Assembly (NCBI GenBank): GCA_963169805.1
Contig: CAUJDY010000066.1
Span: 1-53,817, forward strand
From: Bdellovibrionota bacterium
Lineage (GTDB): Bacteria; Bdellovibrionota; Bdellovibrionia; Bdellovibrionales; JAEYZS01
DNA: 53,817 nt
Direction: 5' to 3'
Positions 1 through 8,883 of this stretch are shown here, piece by piece. Within the stretch, counting starts at the first letter, position 1. Every line of letters begins with the position of its first letter. Position numbers and translations under genes: made by a program. The notes below the pieces were generated by a model. The model saw only the letters and a list, made by a program, of their open reading frames with translations, was not told where the DNA came from and did not search any database.

Positions 1-630
1 CATCTCAATCAGTATATTGCCTCCCAAGGAATCTCTGTCGTTTCAATTAATTACCGCCTTGTTCCGAAAGCCATATGGCCCGCGCAAAAAGAAGATCTCT
101 CTGCTGCTATTGAGTTTTTAAGAGCCAACCAGTCTGAGTTCAATATTGATATGAACAGATATATTTTGATGGGAAGATCCGCTGGATCACAAATTGCCGG
201 AGTTGTCGCCTATACCATCAAAGATCCCGGCTTAAAAGGGTACATTGATCTCTATGGTCCCACAGATTTAGAGTTTGGTTATGAAATTGCTAATGATACA
301 GATGTCATCGAATCCAAGAAACTTCTCGAAAACTATCTTGGCGGAAATCTTTTTGAGCAAATTGATAATTACAGAAGTGCAAGCATACTCAACTATACAT
401 CTACATCTAATGTGCCTACGCTTATTTTACATGGAAAAATAGATCCCTTGTGCTGGTATAAACATGGAGAGCGCCTTAAGCGCAGATTAGAACACAGAAC
501 AACTCTTGTTGTGGATTTTATATTTCCTCATGCGACACATGGCTTTGATTTTTTCTTAAGCGGTTCATCTGGCCATATCGCAACACAAGCTATTGTTCAG
601 TTTTCTAATGTTTTATTTAATTCTTTTTAA
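1..630 (+). CDS. alpha/beta hydrolase (5' end outside window)
   Basis: The frame is open from base 1, so the N-terminus is missing; the first in-window ATG at 151 is internal. The visible 209 residues show an alpha/beta-hydrolase core: a strand and turn 'SVVSINYRLVP' near the start, the nucleophile elbow G-R-S-A-G just after the internal ATG, a probable acid in 'HGKIDPLCW' and the catalytic His in 'HATHGFD'. The NYRL motif is typical of the acetyl-esterase/BD-FAE type (alpha/beta hydrolase-3 and peptidase S9-like) enzymes. Substrate cannot be told. Its last 14 bases overlap the 3' end of the convergent VWA gene. Confidence 0.8.
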   Translation, partial: HLNQYIASQGISVVSINYRLVPKAIWPAQKEDLSAAIEFLRANQSEFNIDMNRYILMGRSAGSQIAGVVAYTIKDPGLKGYIDLYGPTDLEFGYEIANDTDVIESKKLLENYLGGNLFEQIDNYRSASILNYTSTSNVPTLILHGKIDPLCWYKHGERLKRRLEHRTTLVVDFIFPHATHGFDFFLSGSSGHIATQAIVQFSNVLFNSF

Positions 631-3600
631 GCCACGTATGTAGCTTCTTGCGGGTTTCTGAATCCAATTTTTCTAGAACAGCCTCTGGACTCGTTTGATA
701 TATCTTTGCAATATTCTCCAAATACTGTTGCAAAACTTCACCTTTATGACCAAAAGCCCATCCTTCCGATATTGGACCATCTACTGTGGATAAAAAAACT
801 GTCATCGGAAACTTCAAAGCTTTTTCAGTTTTTTTAGGCTCACTCTCAAGCTCTCTTGCAAGCTTCGTCGCCATGTAGGAATCACTTCGATCTTTCATTT
901 CCCTATGTGCTGATAGCCTTGTAATTTCATTTTTAAGTTTTAACAACAAGTCTCTTCTAAAATTAAAATCAGATTCAGGATCAAAATCCTCTGCTATCTT
1001 TTCTAAGTGCTCTATCTTCTCTTTATGATTGATCAACTCATTTAGCTGATTATGATGAATATGCTGATGGAATACTCTTCCTAAGACACCCTCTCCAGTC
1101 CCACCATTCTCTTTTGCTAAAGCTTCTACTTGGCTGTTCTTTGCACCCAAGGTAATGGCATTTAATATGATATCTACATCTGGACTCACTTTTTTTCTAG
1201 AAACTTCTATTCTAGGTAAATCTAGTGGAGCCTCTCCATCTGTTAAAAAAAGAATGTTAGCATAATCCAACTCACCACCCTCTTTTTGGTGTCTTGCGAT
1301 GTTTTCATAAACAGAAATCAGAGTATCTGTGATATTTGTTCCACCGCCCGCTGATCTTGGATACTCCCTAAATCTCTTAAAGTACTCTTTTGCCTGCTGA
1401 AACCCTGTGACTCTCTCAGAGGCATGTGGACGTGTATCAAATGGAATAAAATAATAAACATGCTCTGCTCTGCCTGTAACCTCATCTATTTGCGTCTTAT
1501 CCAGATAAGATGCTATCAAAGCATTCCTCACTTGATCTTTCACTCCAGCCATCGAACCAGATACATCAAATACAACAATGGTGACGACCTTAGGTATTTT
1601 TGTTTTTGGGTTATTTCGTATTTGCTGATCCGGATAAATATTTTCTAGCATATCCCCTGATATTAATCTAAGAAGATCATCTCTGGGATGAGTGCCATCT
1701 CTATAAAAGTATGGAGCTCTATCTAAATCATCGGCCATATCAAGAAGTGGTTCAGACTCATTCACAGGTACTTTTGGGCCAGTGTAGGCAATTTGTTTTT
1801 TGGGCTTAAATGTTCTGCGATTAAACATATTCAAATAGCTCTTCACTCGTGAAAATCCTATTAGGTCATTTAGATCTCCATTTTTAATCGCATGTGTAAG
1901 CGCTTTCCAATCATACTCTTCCTTAGGATCGCTCGAAGGAAATCTTCTTTGAAGATCAAGGCGCGAGAGTGGACCGACCATCTGAGACATAAACGCCTTT
2001 CCAAGCTCTCTTTCATAGTTTTTGGATCCCATTTTCTTTTGAGCATATATTTCATATGCCCTATTAAGAACCATCTCTTCTTCCGATGTTAAAGAACTAA
2101 CCTCTCTTAATGATTCAAAAAGAGTAATTATAAATCTCAATTTTCTTAAAACTCTTGCGCCAGACTCTTCTCCGACAACAGAAACGCCCAAGTGATCTAA
2201 GTTTTTATAATTTATTTGAGAACTATCCAGAAGTTCATATAACTTGTGCGCCCTTTGTGCATACTGAGCTAAAAATGAAAACTCTGAGTACTGTGACAAA
2301 AGTGAGTCCGCCACACTTCTAAAGTGAGTCAGAGAAGACATGAGTTTTGAGTGTTCAGTATAGTTACGAAGTGTCTCTGCCCATAGCTGATCGATATAGT
2401 TTTTCAGAAAGTCTGCTTTTTGCATAGCATTCATTTCTTCTAAATTTTGCTTCTCCACACGCTGACTGCGAGACTCTTCCTCTTTTTTCTTTCTCTCTTG
2501 ATCTCGCTTTCTTGCCTCTTCTTCTTGTCGCTTTCTTCTCTCTTCTTGAGCCTTTCTTTTTGCTTCTTGCTCAGCACTTAGCTTCTCATCTGGCTTGCGA
2601 TCCTCTGGTGAATTCTCAGTTGTTGCTGGCTCATGGTCTCTTTCTTCTTTAGATTCCTCTTTGTTTTCTAGCAAATTTTTAAAATAATCTGATAGCTTTT
2701 TTGCGATACCATTGTTGCCCTTTTCATTGGAATGGCTTTGGCTTTCTTCTGCTGACTCAGACTGTGATTCTGAGTCAGACTCTTGCCCTTGTTTTTCTTT
2801 CTCTGACTTACTTTTACCTTGTGATTTACCTTTAGACGGCTTTTCCCCTGACTGCCCCTCTTGCTCGCCTTCTTTTCCTTGCCCTCCACTTTCAGATTCT
2901 TTTCCTGGCTGATTCCCTTCTGAACCCTTACCCTCTTGTCCTTCTCCCGGCTTCCCTTCTTTTCCTTCTTGCTTCTCACCTTGATCCTGAGATTCTTGCT
3001 TACCTTGATCTCCTTCTTGTTCAGACTTTTCATTTGAATCTTTTTGCTCCTCTTGACCCTTTTGATCAGAAGACTCTTTATCTTTATCTTGCTGCTCGGG
3101 CTCTTGTTTGTCTGATTTTTGATCTTTCTGCTTTTCTTGCCTTCTTCTCTGTTTTTCTTGTTCTTCCTTGATCTTTTCTTGAATCTTCTTTTTGACCTCT
3201 TCTATCTTTTTATCCATTTCAGACTGTGGCTTTTGCTGCTCTGAATCTTTTGCCTCGTCTCGGTCTACTGGTTCATTTTCTTGATTTTTTTGCTCTTGAT
3301 CTTGCTGCGACTCTTGATCTTTGTTTTGATCTCTTATGTCATCTTGAGTCTTTTCTTTGCTTTGATCTGATTTTTCTTGATCTCTTCTTTGTTCATTTTG
3401 ATCTGAATCTTTTTGCTCAGATTCTCTTTTTTCAGATTCATTATCGCGGTCTTTTTGAGAATTACCCTGCTCTTTGTTTTTCTCTTTCTGTTGCTGAGCT
3501 TGTTCTTCTTGCGATTGTTCTTCTTTTATTTCATCTGCTCGCTGCTTGAGGTAATTCGACTTACGACTCAGTATTCTATATCCTTCAAGCAGCTTTCTTT

Positions 3601-3973
3601 CTTGAGCTGTGATAGTCTTACTTTTGAGTTTATGCATAAGTTGCTTAGCTTTATCTGCTATATTCTGCTCAAATGATTCTATAAATTGCTTTGCATCTTC
3701 TACCGCTACTTCTCCTGATTCTATGAGGCGCTCTAGCATTTGCATTTTTAAAAAATCTGGATGTAATTCTTTAATATCTTCAAGTAATCTTTTAAATGAT
3801 TCTCTAGGATTTGAGACATCCAACACTATCGGGGGAAGCTGTTCTAATTCTTTTTGAATTTGCTCTATCTCCGCTCGCTCGTCTTTTGCTTGAAAGTAAT
3901 CTGTGCGGCAGTGGTCTGCTGCACGCACTTGAATACAAGCCAATAATAAAACGGCTGCGATAATGAGATTCAT
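617..3973 (-). CDS. exported VWA-domain protein with long charged low-complexity linker
   Basis: 1118 residues. Residues 1-19 are a clear Sec signal peptide (hydrophobic IIAAVLLLACI, cleavage after VRA). Residues about 145-510 are low complexity, rich in Gln, Glu, Lys and Ser. A helical region follows, then a VWA domain with complete MIDAS: 'DVSGSMAG' near residue 802, 'GGGTNI' near 876 and 'LTDGEAP' near 912. The C-terminus is helical. The mature protein has a single cysteine (C22), close to the predicted mature N-terminus. The start lies one base after the stop of the upstream AAA+ gene, and its ribosome binding site GGAG lies in that gene's last codons, so translation is probably coupled. 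An AAA+ protein paired with an acidic-linker VWA protein recalls CobS-CobT, BchI-BchD and midasin, but those are cytoplasmic or nuclear. Target unknown. Confidence 0.85.
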   Translation of the reverse strand: MNLIIAAVLLLACIQVRAADHCRTDYFQAKDERAEIEQIQKELEQLPPIVLDVSNPRESFKRLLEDIKELHPDFLKMQMLERLIESGEVAVEDAKQFIESFEQNIADKAKQLMHKLKSKTITAQERKLLEGYRILSRKSNYLKQRADEIKEEQSQEEQAQQQKEKNKEQGNSQKDRDNESEKRESEQKDSDQNEQRRDQEKSDQSKEKTQDDIRDQNKDQESQQDQEQKNQENEPVDRDEAKDSEQQKPQSEMDKKIEEVKKKIQEKIKEEQEKQRRRQEKQKDQKSDKQEPEQQDKDKESSDQKGQEEQKDSNEKSEQEGDQGKQESQDQGEKQEGKEGKPGEGQEGKGSEGNQPGKESESGGQGKEGEQEGQSGEKPSKGKSQGKSKSEKEKQGQESDSESQSESAEESQSHSNEKGNNGIAKKLSDYFKNLLENKEESKEERDHEPATTENSPEDRKPDEKLSAEQEAKRKAQEERRKRQEEEARKRDQERKKKEEESRSQRVEKQNLEEMNAMQKADFLKNYIDQLWAETLRNYTEHSKLMSSLTHFRSVADSLLSQYSEFSFLAQYAQRAHKLYELLDSSQINYKNLDHLGVSVVGEESGARVLRKLRFIITLFESLREVSSLTSEEEMVLNRAYEIYAQKKMGSKNYERELGKAFMSQMVGPLSRLDLQRRFPSSDPKEEYDWKALTHAIKNGDLNDLIGFSRVKSYLNMFNRRTFKPKKQIAYTGPKVPVNESEPLLDMADDLDRAPYFYRDGTHPRDDLLRLISGDMLENIYPDQQIRNNPKTKIPKVVTIVVFDVSGSMAGVKDQVRNALIASYLDKTQIDEVTGRAEHVYYFIPFDTRPHASERVTGFQQAKEYFKRFREYPRSAGGGTNITDTLISVYENIARHQKEGGELDYANILFLTDGEAPLDLPRIEVSRKKVSPDVDIILNAITLGAKNSQVEALAKENGGTGEGVLGRVFHQHIHHNQLNELINHKEKIEHLEKIAEDFDPESDFNFRRDLLLKLKNEITRLSAHREMKDRSDSYMATKLARELESEPKKTEKALKFPMTVFLSTVDGPISEGWAFGHKGEVLQQYLENIAKIYQTSPEAVLEKLDSETRKKLHTWLKKN

Positions 3974-3974
3974 A

Positions 3975-6677
3975 CTACTCCAAGAGAGAATTATTTATTT
4001 TTACGACTGACATATACTCAGACCCATTCGTATAGTTGACATACAACATATCATCAAAAACCCGAATATCATTCACTCTTCCAGAAATCCCAAATACTGC
4101 GCCAGAGACAACGCTACTAGATTCGATTGAAATAGCTGTTAGTCCATAATGAGATCCCACAATTAAATAATCCCCAATAATTACAGCACTATTGAATATT
4201 GTTTTGTAGTAGTCGTGACTTGATGCCATTTCGATTGTTTTTTCTATGATCGGTGCATCCGCTATAAGATTCCTGATTCTTAGTTTCAATTTAAGCGCAC
4301 CCGATATATCTTGGCGACCAATCAAATAGAGAACACCGTTATTAATTACGACTTCTTCTTGTGGACTCGTAGCGACTACTAATCTTTCCGCTTTTCCATC
4401 ACTCTTACTATAAATGTGAACTACTTGCCCTTTAGATGATGTGATATAAATATTTTTTTGATCTGCATGTATTTTATCTTGTGCAGGATTAAAGTTTGCT
4501 AAAATATCACGATCTACAATTGGAAAAACATCCCCCTTTCCTCCCGTTAGTATGTCAAACTCAACCAAGCGAGACATATTCGTATCTAGAACTAATAGTT
4601 TATTGCGCGAATCATTAAGAATAGATGCGCTCTCCAAAACACCATTTGGTAAAACAAAATCTGATTCGATCTTGAGTGTTTTTATATTAAGTAAATAATA
4701 ATTCCTGTTAGCGCCAATTAATACTCTCTCGCCGTCTATTGCTTTAAAATATGTAGGGCTTGCATCAAATAGAAAATCAATATTGGGCTGCATGCCATAT
4801 TTGAAGATATCCGTCTGTTTACCGTTTGCATCAATCTTCTGTATATTTTTTTGTGCATAACTGTAGCCTATTAATTCTTCTGTTCCAGGAATTCTATCTA
4901 CATTTTGATTGTAATCAGACGAAAAATTTGAGCCTCTAGAGAAATGACTGTTATCTTTAAGTTTTGCTGCCATTTCTTTATTACGTCTTGTTGCAGCTTC
5001 TTGTCTTTTCTGTTCTTCTCTCTCCCGAGCTATTCGTTCTTGCTCTTTTCTTTTTTCTTCTTCTACACGAGCCTTTTCTTTTTCAATTCTATCTATTTCT
5101 GCTTGTTTTTTTGTTTGAGCAATTTGCTCTAGCTGCGCTCCTACTACTCTGTGATAATCTTGTCCCAATAAGCTTTCCAGTGTTTGTTTGATATAAAACT
5201 CTACTGTTTCAAAGCCAATTTGCTCTCCTGTTAAATCAGACAAGCGCTCTTCTACAACTTTTTTATCCATCACTTCAACTAAAATCTCTATGAGCTTTTT
5301 TGCTAAATTTTCTTTTTCTTTTTGTGTTTTAGCAGAATCAAGCTCCTGCTGAAGTTGAATGAGAGAATATCCATAGACCACTGTGTTTATTTCTGAGTTG
5401 ATTTGATCAAAGTGTTTAGCGAAGATTTCGCGCTCTTGCTTAATAGCCATGAGCTGAACTTTTTCGTGATTATTAACAGATCTTCCAAGCTCTTGCTCTA
5501 CATACTCTGCTCTTGGACCGTTCAGAGTAAAAAAGACCTCTAATTTTCTGACATCCTCAATTGTTGCCGTCAAAGAACGATTGCCACCAGACTTCAACCA
5601 GTCATGAACAACGATTGCCTTTAGTATGCCACCCGCTTTATTTAAAGTTCTAGGGGACTGATATTTTGTAGCTCTGTATGGGGGCTTTGGGTCTTCGCCG
5701 TTCTTAATTTTATCTTTGTACGACTGTAAGCCACTTTGCTCAAGAGCTTCTGTTTCTTCTTTCATACGAGATCTTAGATGAACCAAAAACTTGGCTACGT
5801 TATCTGGAATTTCAACTTCCGACACAAGGGATCTAATGATATCTAAATCCTGAAATGTCAGTTGTGGAATTTTAATCTTTTGCTTTTTTGCAGTAGTCAC
5901 TAGATCCATTGCACTTTGAGTAAATTCCAAATCAGCCGGAACAAAAATACTAAACGCAAAACGATCTAAAACCGCCTTTGGCCCTTCATTCCCTGCAGCC
6001 TCATAGACCTCTGAAATATATCTATTTGTTGCTGCAATAATAGTCTCAATTTTACCTTTTATGATACGAGGACCTTGCGCATGCGCTCTTTCGTTCATAA
6101 GTACTAGCAAATTTCTGAGAGCATTCGATCGGCTATCAAATATCTCATCCACAAAAACATTTCGAGACATCAACATACCCTCTTCGTATAGGCGCTCGTA
6201 CTTAGAGGTTTGAGAGAGTTTTACATAATCAAGAGGTCCATGTGTTTCTGACATGGTTGTTTCTGGAGTCATTTGTATTTTATAATATGATTTTGTATTT
6301 CCTTGTGCGTCGGTTATGTTCCCAAGAATGATATCTGAAATCATAGATTTTGCATTACCCGGAGGTCCCATGAGCAATACGTGTTCTTTCGCAATCAATG
6401 CAATTTGAATAATGTTTGTAATGTAGTCTCGCTCTTTGAGATATTTTCCCACTGCTTCAAAATAAGTATTAAACTTACTTCTGGCAGCCAACGCGAGCGT
6501 CATTTTCTCTGGTGCCGTTAATGATTCTAACTGATCGCCAGCGAAGACTAAGTTTGATTGCCCTTTTGAGCCAAAAAAACTTTCGCATTGTGTTTGAGCT
6601 TTTACTTGTATTGAAAAAATTAGTAATAGAACTGTTGTTAGCGCAACATTCGTTGCTGATCGCAAATACATCGTCAT
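3975..6677 (-). CDS. exported MoxR-like AAA+ ATPase with coiled coil and C-terminal beta-rich domain
   Basis: I choose the ATG at 6677 (900 residues): it is preceded by GGGGAG at good spacing, whereas the longer frame starts at a TTG (6731) that fits a -35 element. Residues 3-27 form a signal peptide (MYLRSATN, then VALTTVLLLIF, cleavage after QVKA). The AAA+ module has Walker A G-P-P-G-N-A-K-S (about 104-111), Walker B 'NVFVDEIF' (about 175), sensor 1 'IIAATNR' (about 215) and 'LDRFAF' (about 238), all in MoxR/RavA style. A coiled coil spans about 520-572; the C-terminal 310 residues look like beta-propeller strands. Only one cysteine is present after the signal peptide. An exported AAA+ ATPase is odd because the periplasm lacks ATP. 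First gene of a two-gene operon with the VWA protein. Confidence 0.85.
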   Translation of the reverse strand: MTMYLRSATNVALTTVLLLIFSIQVKAQTQCESFFGSKGQSNLVFAGDQLESLTAPEKMTLALAARSKFNTYFEAVGKYLKERDYITNIIQIALIAKEHVLLMGPPGNAKSMISDIILGNITDAQGNTKSYYKIQMTPETTMSETHGPLDYVKLSQTSKYERLYEEGMLMSRNVFVDEIFDSRSNALRNLLVLMNERAHAQGPRIIKGKIETIIAATNRYISEVYEAAGNEGPKAVLDRFAFSIFVPADLEFTQSAMDLVTTAKKQKIKIPQLTFQDLDIIRSLVSEVEIPDNVAKFLVHLRSRMKEETEALEQSGLQSYKDKIKNGEDPKPPYRATKYQSPRTLNKAGGILKAIVVHDWLKSGGNRSLTATIEDVRKLEVFFTLNGPRAEYVEQELGRSVNNHEKVQLMAIKQEREIFAKHFDQINSEINTVVYGYSLIQLQQELDSAKTQKEKENLAKKLIEILVEVMDKKVVEERLSDLTGEQIGFETVEFYIKQTLESLLGQDYHRVVGAQLEQIAQTKKQAEIDRIEKEKARVEEEKRKEQERIAREREEQKRQEAATRRNKEMAAKLKDNSHFSRGSNFSSDYNQNVDRIPGTEELIGYSYAQKNIQKIDANGKQTDIFKYGMQPNIDFLFDASPTYFKAIDGERVLIGANRNYYLLNIKTLKIESDFVLPNGVLESASILNDSRNKLLVLDTNMSRLVEFDILTGGKGDVFPIVDRDILANFNPAQDKIHADQKNIYITSSKGQVVHIYSKSDGKAERLVVATSPQEEVVINNGVLYLIGRQDISGALKLKLRIRNLIADAPIIEKTIEMASSHDYYKTIFNSAVIIGDYLIVGSHYGLTAISIESSSVVSGAVFGISGRVNDIRVFDDMLYVNYTNGSEYMSVVKINNSLLE

Positions 6678-6702
6678 CCCCCACTCCCCAGTAAGAAACA
6701 AA

Positions 6703-6731
6703 AATATCTGCGCAACTTGGTTTTTAATCAA
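6703..6731 (-). promoter_or_regulatory. sigma-70-type promoter for the AAA+/VWA operon
   Basis: On the minus strand, TTGATT (6726-6731) and GATATT (6703-6708) are separated by 17 bases. Transcription would start about 20 bases upstream of the ATG at 6677, leaving room for the GGGGAG ribosome binding site. The match is moderate (4 of 6 bases in each box). It supports the shorter start of the ATPase. Confidence 0.4.
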
Positions 6732-6813
6732 AAAAATTAGTGACTTAGCTTAATTTGAGTAAATTAGATGAAAGGATTGCGTTGGTTTGCACACAACAGT
6801 GTATGAATATTTT

Positions 6814-7308
6814 CTACTGCTGCGCCTGAATATACTTCTTCAGCATATATCCGTTCAATAAAACTAACGTCGTCGCAAGAGCCAGGAACCACTTAAACGG
6901 CGTTAATAGCACGAGCATTGATATCAAGTGCGGTGGTTCAATTGGGTGCGTCCAAAGGACATAAAAGATCATTGATGTCTCTAGCATATCCGCAAAATAA
7001 AGCATTATTGGTAAAATGAGCAGTAGCTTAATTTGTTCTTTATTTGAAAAAAACCGCGCGTAACAGGAAAAGAAAAACCCTGTATAAGAAAAAGTAAATA
7101 CAAAATCTAAGATATTAATTAGAACATATCGCTTTCTGCCATCTTCACCAAGGTCTTGAATAAGCGTCCGCGCTTCATCTGCCATATAAAAAAACTTTTG
7201 ATCTAAAATTGACATAGATCCTTTTACAACCCCGATTGCTGCCAATAAAATTAACGAGCTGATCGTAAAAAATAAAAAAGTTTTTTGTTTTTTGAGAGTA
7301 TCTATCAT
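6814..7308 (-). CDS. four-helix membrane protein of unknown function
   Basis: 164 residues with about four hydrophobic segments (near residues 10-30, 66-86, 94-114 and 133-155) and a short cytoplasmic-looking tail. No enzymatic motif is visible and I do not recognise the family. Its ATG overlaps the serS stop in the ATGA arrangement, so it is translated with serS. A gap of about 136 bases with its own promoter separates it from the AAA+/VWA operon downstream. Confidence 0.7.
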   Translation of the reverse strand: MIDTLKKQKTFLFFTISSLILLAAIGVVKGSMSILDQKFFYMADEARTLIQDLGEDGRKRYVLINILDFVFTFSYTGFFFSCYARFFSNKEQIKLLLILPIMLYFADMLETSMIFYVLWTHPIEPPHLISMLVLLTPFKWFLALATTLVLLNGYMLKKYIQAQQ

Positions 7309-8585
7309 TTGATCGTTTCTGATCCAAAGTATGGCACAAGTGCTTTTGGTATTTTCACGCTGCCATCTTCTTGCTGGTAATTTTCAAGTATTGCAATCAG
7401 AGTTCTGCCCACCGCTAAACCAGAACCGTTTAGAGTGTGAACAAATTGAGGCTTGTTTTGCCCTGACTTAAATCGAATATTCGCTCTCCGTGCCTGAAAA
7501 TCTTCACAGTTAGATACAGAAGAAATCTCTCTATAAGCGTTTTGCCCCGGCAGCCATACTTCGATGTCATAGCACTTAGCTGCAGAAAATCCAATGTCCC
7601 CAGAGCAAAGTAAAGAGACTCTGTATGGTAGTTCGAGTTTTTTCAAAATAGATTCGGCGTTTTGAACCATTTTTTCATGTTCTTCATATGAGTTATCAGG
7701 ATGAGCTATTTTGACCAGCTCAATTTTATCAAACTGGTGCTGACGTATTAAGCCCCTTGTATCTTTTCCGTGGCTTCCTGCCTCTGATCTAAAGCACGGA
7801 GTATATGCTGTAAGATAAAATGGGAGTTGAGACTCGTCTAATATTTCGTTTGCAAAATAATTTGTTAGCGGAACTTCTGCCGTTGGTATCAGGTGGTAGT
7901 CTGTATTTGCTAAATGAAAAACATCATCATAAAACTTAGGAAACTGGCCTGTTCCAAAAAGTGATTGGCTGTTTACGATAAACGGAGGGAGAGATTCCGT
8001 GTAGCCGTTTTCCTTGGTTTGTATATCTAACATAAAATTGATAAGTGACCGCTCAAGTCTTGCACCTTGGCCATTCAATATAGCAAACCGCGATCCAGAA
8101 ATTTTTGCTGCTCTTTCGAAGTTCAAGATTCCTAGTTTTTCGCCAATATCAAAATGCTCTTTAGGGTTAAATGAATATTTTTGAGGCTCGCCCACTGTGC
8201 GTACTACTTTATTGTCTGCCTCTGTTGAGCCTGCAGGCACATCTTTATGTAGTTTATTGGGAAGAGTTTTGCAAATTTCTTGAACTTTTAAGTCTGCTTC
8301 TTCTGCATGAGCATAGAGTTTTTTAATCTCTTCGCTCATAACCTTAAGCTTTTCTAATTGCGCGCTTGCGTCTTTGCCTTCTTTTTTTAGCTTTTGAATT
8401 TCTTGAGACTCTTTGTTTTGTTGAGCTTTTTGAGTTTCTGCTTGGTTGATGAGTTTTTTTCTTTCCTGATTAAGATCTAAAAGAGACTCCACAATTGAAA
8501 TATCGCCCTTTCTGTTCTTAAGAGATTCTTTATATTCTTGAAGGTAAACAGAATCTGACTTTTCCAATTGTTTAATATCGATCAT
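7305..8585 (-). CDS. serS: seryl-tRNA synthetase
   Basis: 426 residues, the usual length. It charges tRNA-Ser with serine in the cytoplasm. The N-terminal 110 residues form the long tRNA-binding coiled coil. Class II motif 2 appears as '[17 protein letters not shown]' and motif 3 as '[16 protein letters not shown]'. The 'TAEVPLTN' loop is also present. It lies two bases after a small membrane-protein gene and overlaps the following one by four bases, so it is in the middle of an operon that starts at the HIT gene. Confidence 0.97.
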   Translation of the reverse strand: MIDIKQLEKSDSVYLQEYKESLKNRKGDISIVESLLDLNQERKKLINQAETQKAQQNKESQEIQKLKKEGKDASAQLEKLKVMSEEIKKLYAHAEEADLKVQEICKTLPNKLHKDVPAGSTEADNKVVRTVGEPQKYSFNPKEHFDIGEKLGILNFERAAKISGSRFAILNGQGARLERSLINFMLDIQTKENGYTESLPPFIVNSQSLFGTGQFPKFYDDVFHLANTDYHLIPTAEVPLTNYFANEILDESQLPFYLTAYTPCFRSEAGSHGKDTRGLIRQHQFDKIELVKIAHPDNSYEEHEKMVQNAESILKKLELPYRVSLLCSGDIGFSAAKCYDIEVWLPGQNAYREISSVSNCEDFQARRANIRFKSGQNKPQFVHTLNGSGLAVGRTLIAILENYQQEDGSVKIPKALVPYFGSETIK

Positions 8586-8586
8586 T

Positions 8587-8883
8587 TTATGCTCCAGGAG
8601 CGATCAATATATACATTTTTAAAATCAAGGCAATTAAAACCAAAACAAAATCTAGGGATAAAACTGATACAAAACTCCAGCCTTTTGTGGTCCTAAAAAA
8701 TGCAGCTGTAGAGAGAAAAATTACAAACCAATAGAGAAGCTGACCATAACCTAAGATTTGTTGAAATATAAGTGTCAGGGTTAGGCCTAAAACTAACCCT
8801 GAAAATAGCCTCAGTACAAAAATACCGATGTTTTGAGAGTTTCTTTTTAGCGTCTGTTGCACATTCTCTATAAATTGACCCAT
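8587..8883 (-). CDS. small membrane protein
   Basis: 98 residues with three or four hydrophobic segments after an amphipathic N-terminus ([14 protein letters not shown]). No known motif. Its ATG shares one base with the TAA of the upstream TPR gene (TAATG), a classic coupled junction, and it ends two bases before serS. Function unknown; the coupling suggests a partner of the membrane-anchored TPR protein. Confidence 0.7.
   Translation of the reverse strand: MGQFIENVQQTLKRNSQNIGIFVLRLFSGLVLGLTLTLIFQQILGYGQLLYWFVIFLSTAAFFRTTKGWSFVSVLSLDFVLVLIALILKMYILIAPGA

Noticed and set aside
2440-3540. Open frames opposite the VWA low-complexity region (plus strand)
   Set aside because: They are shadows of the repetitive Glu/Gln/Lys codons; they lack ribosome binding sites and give Phe/Leu/Ser-rich nonsense.
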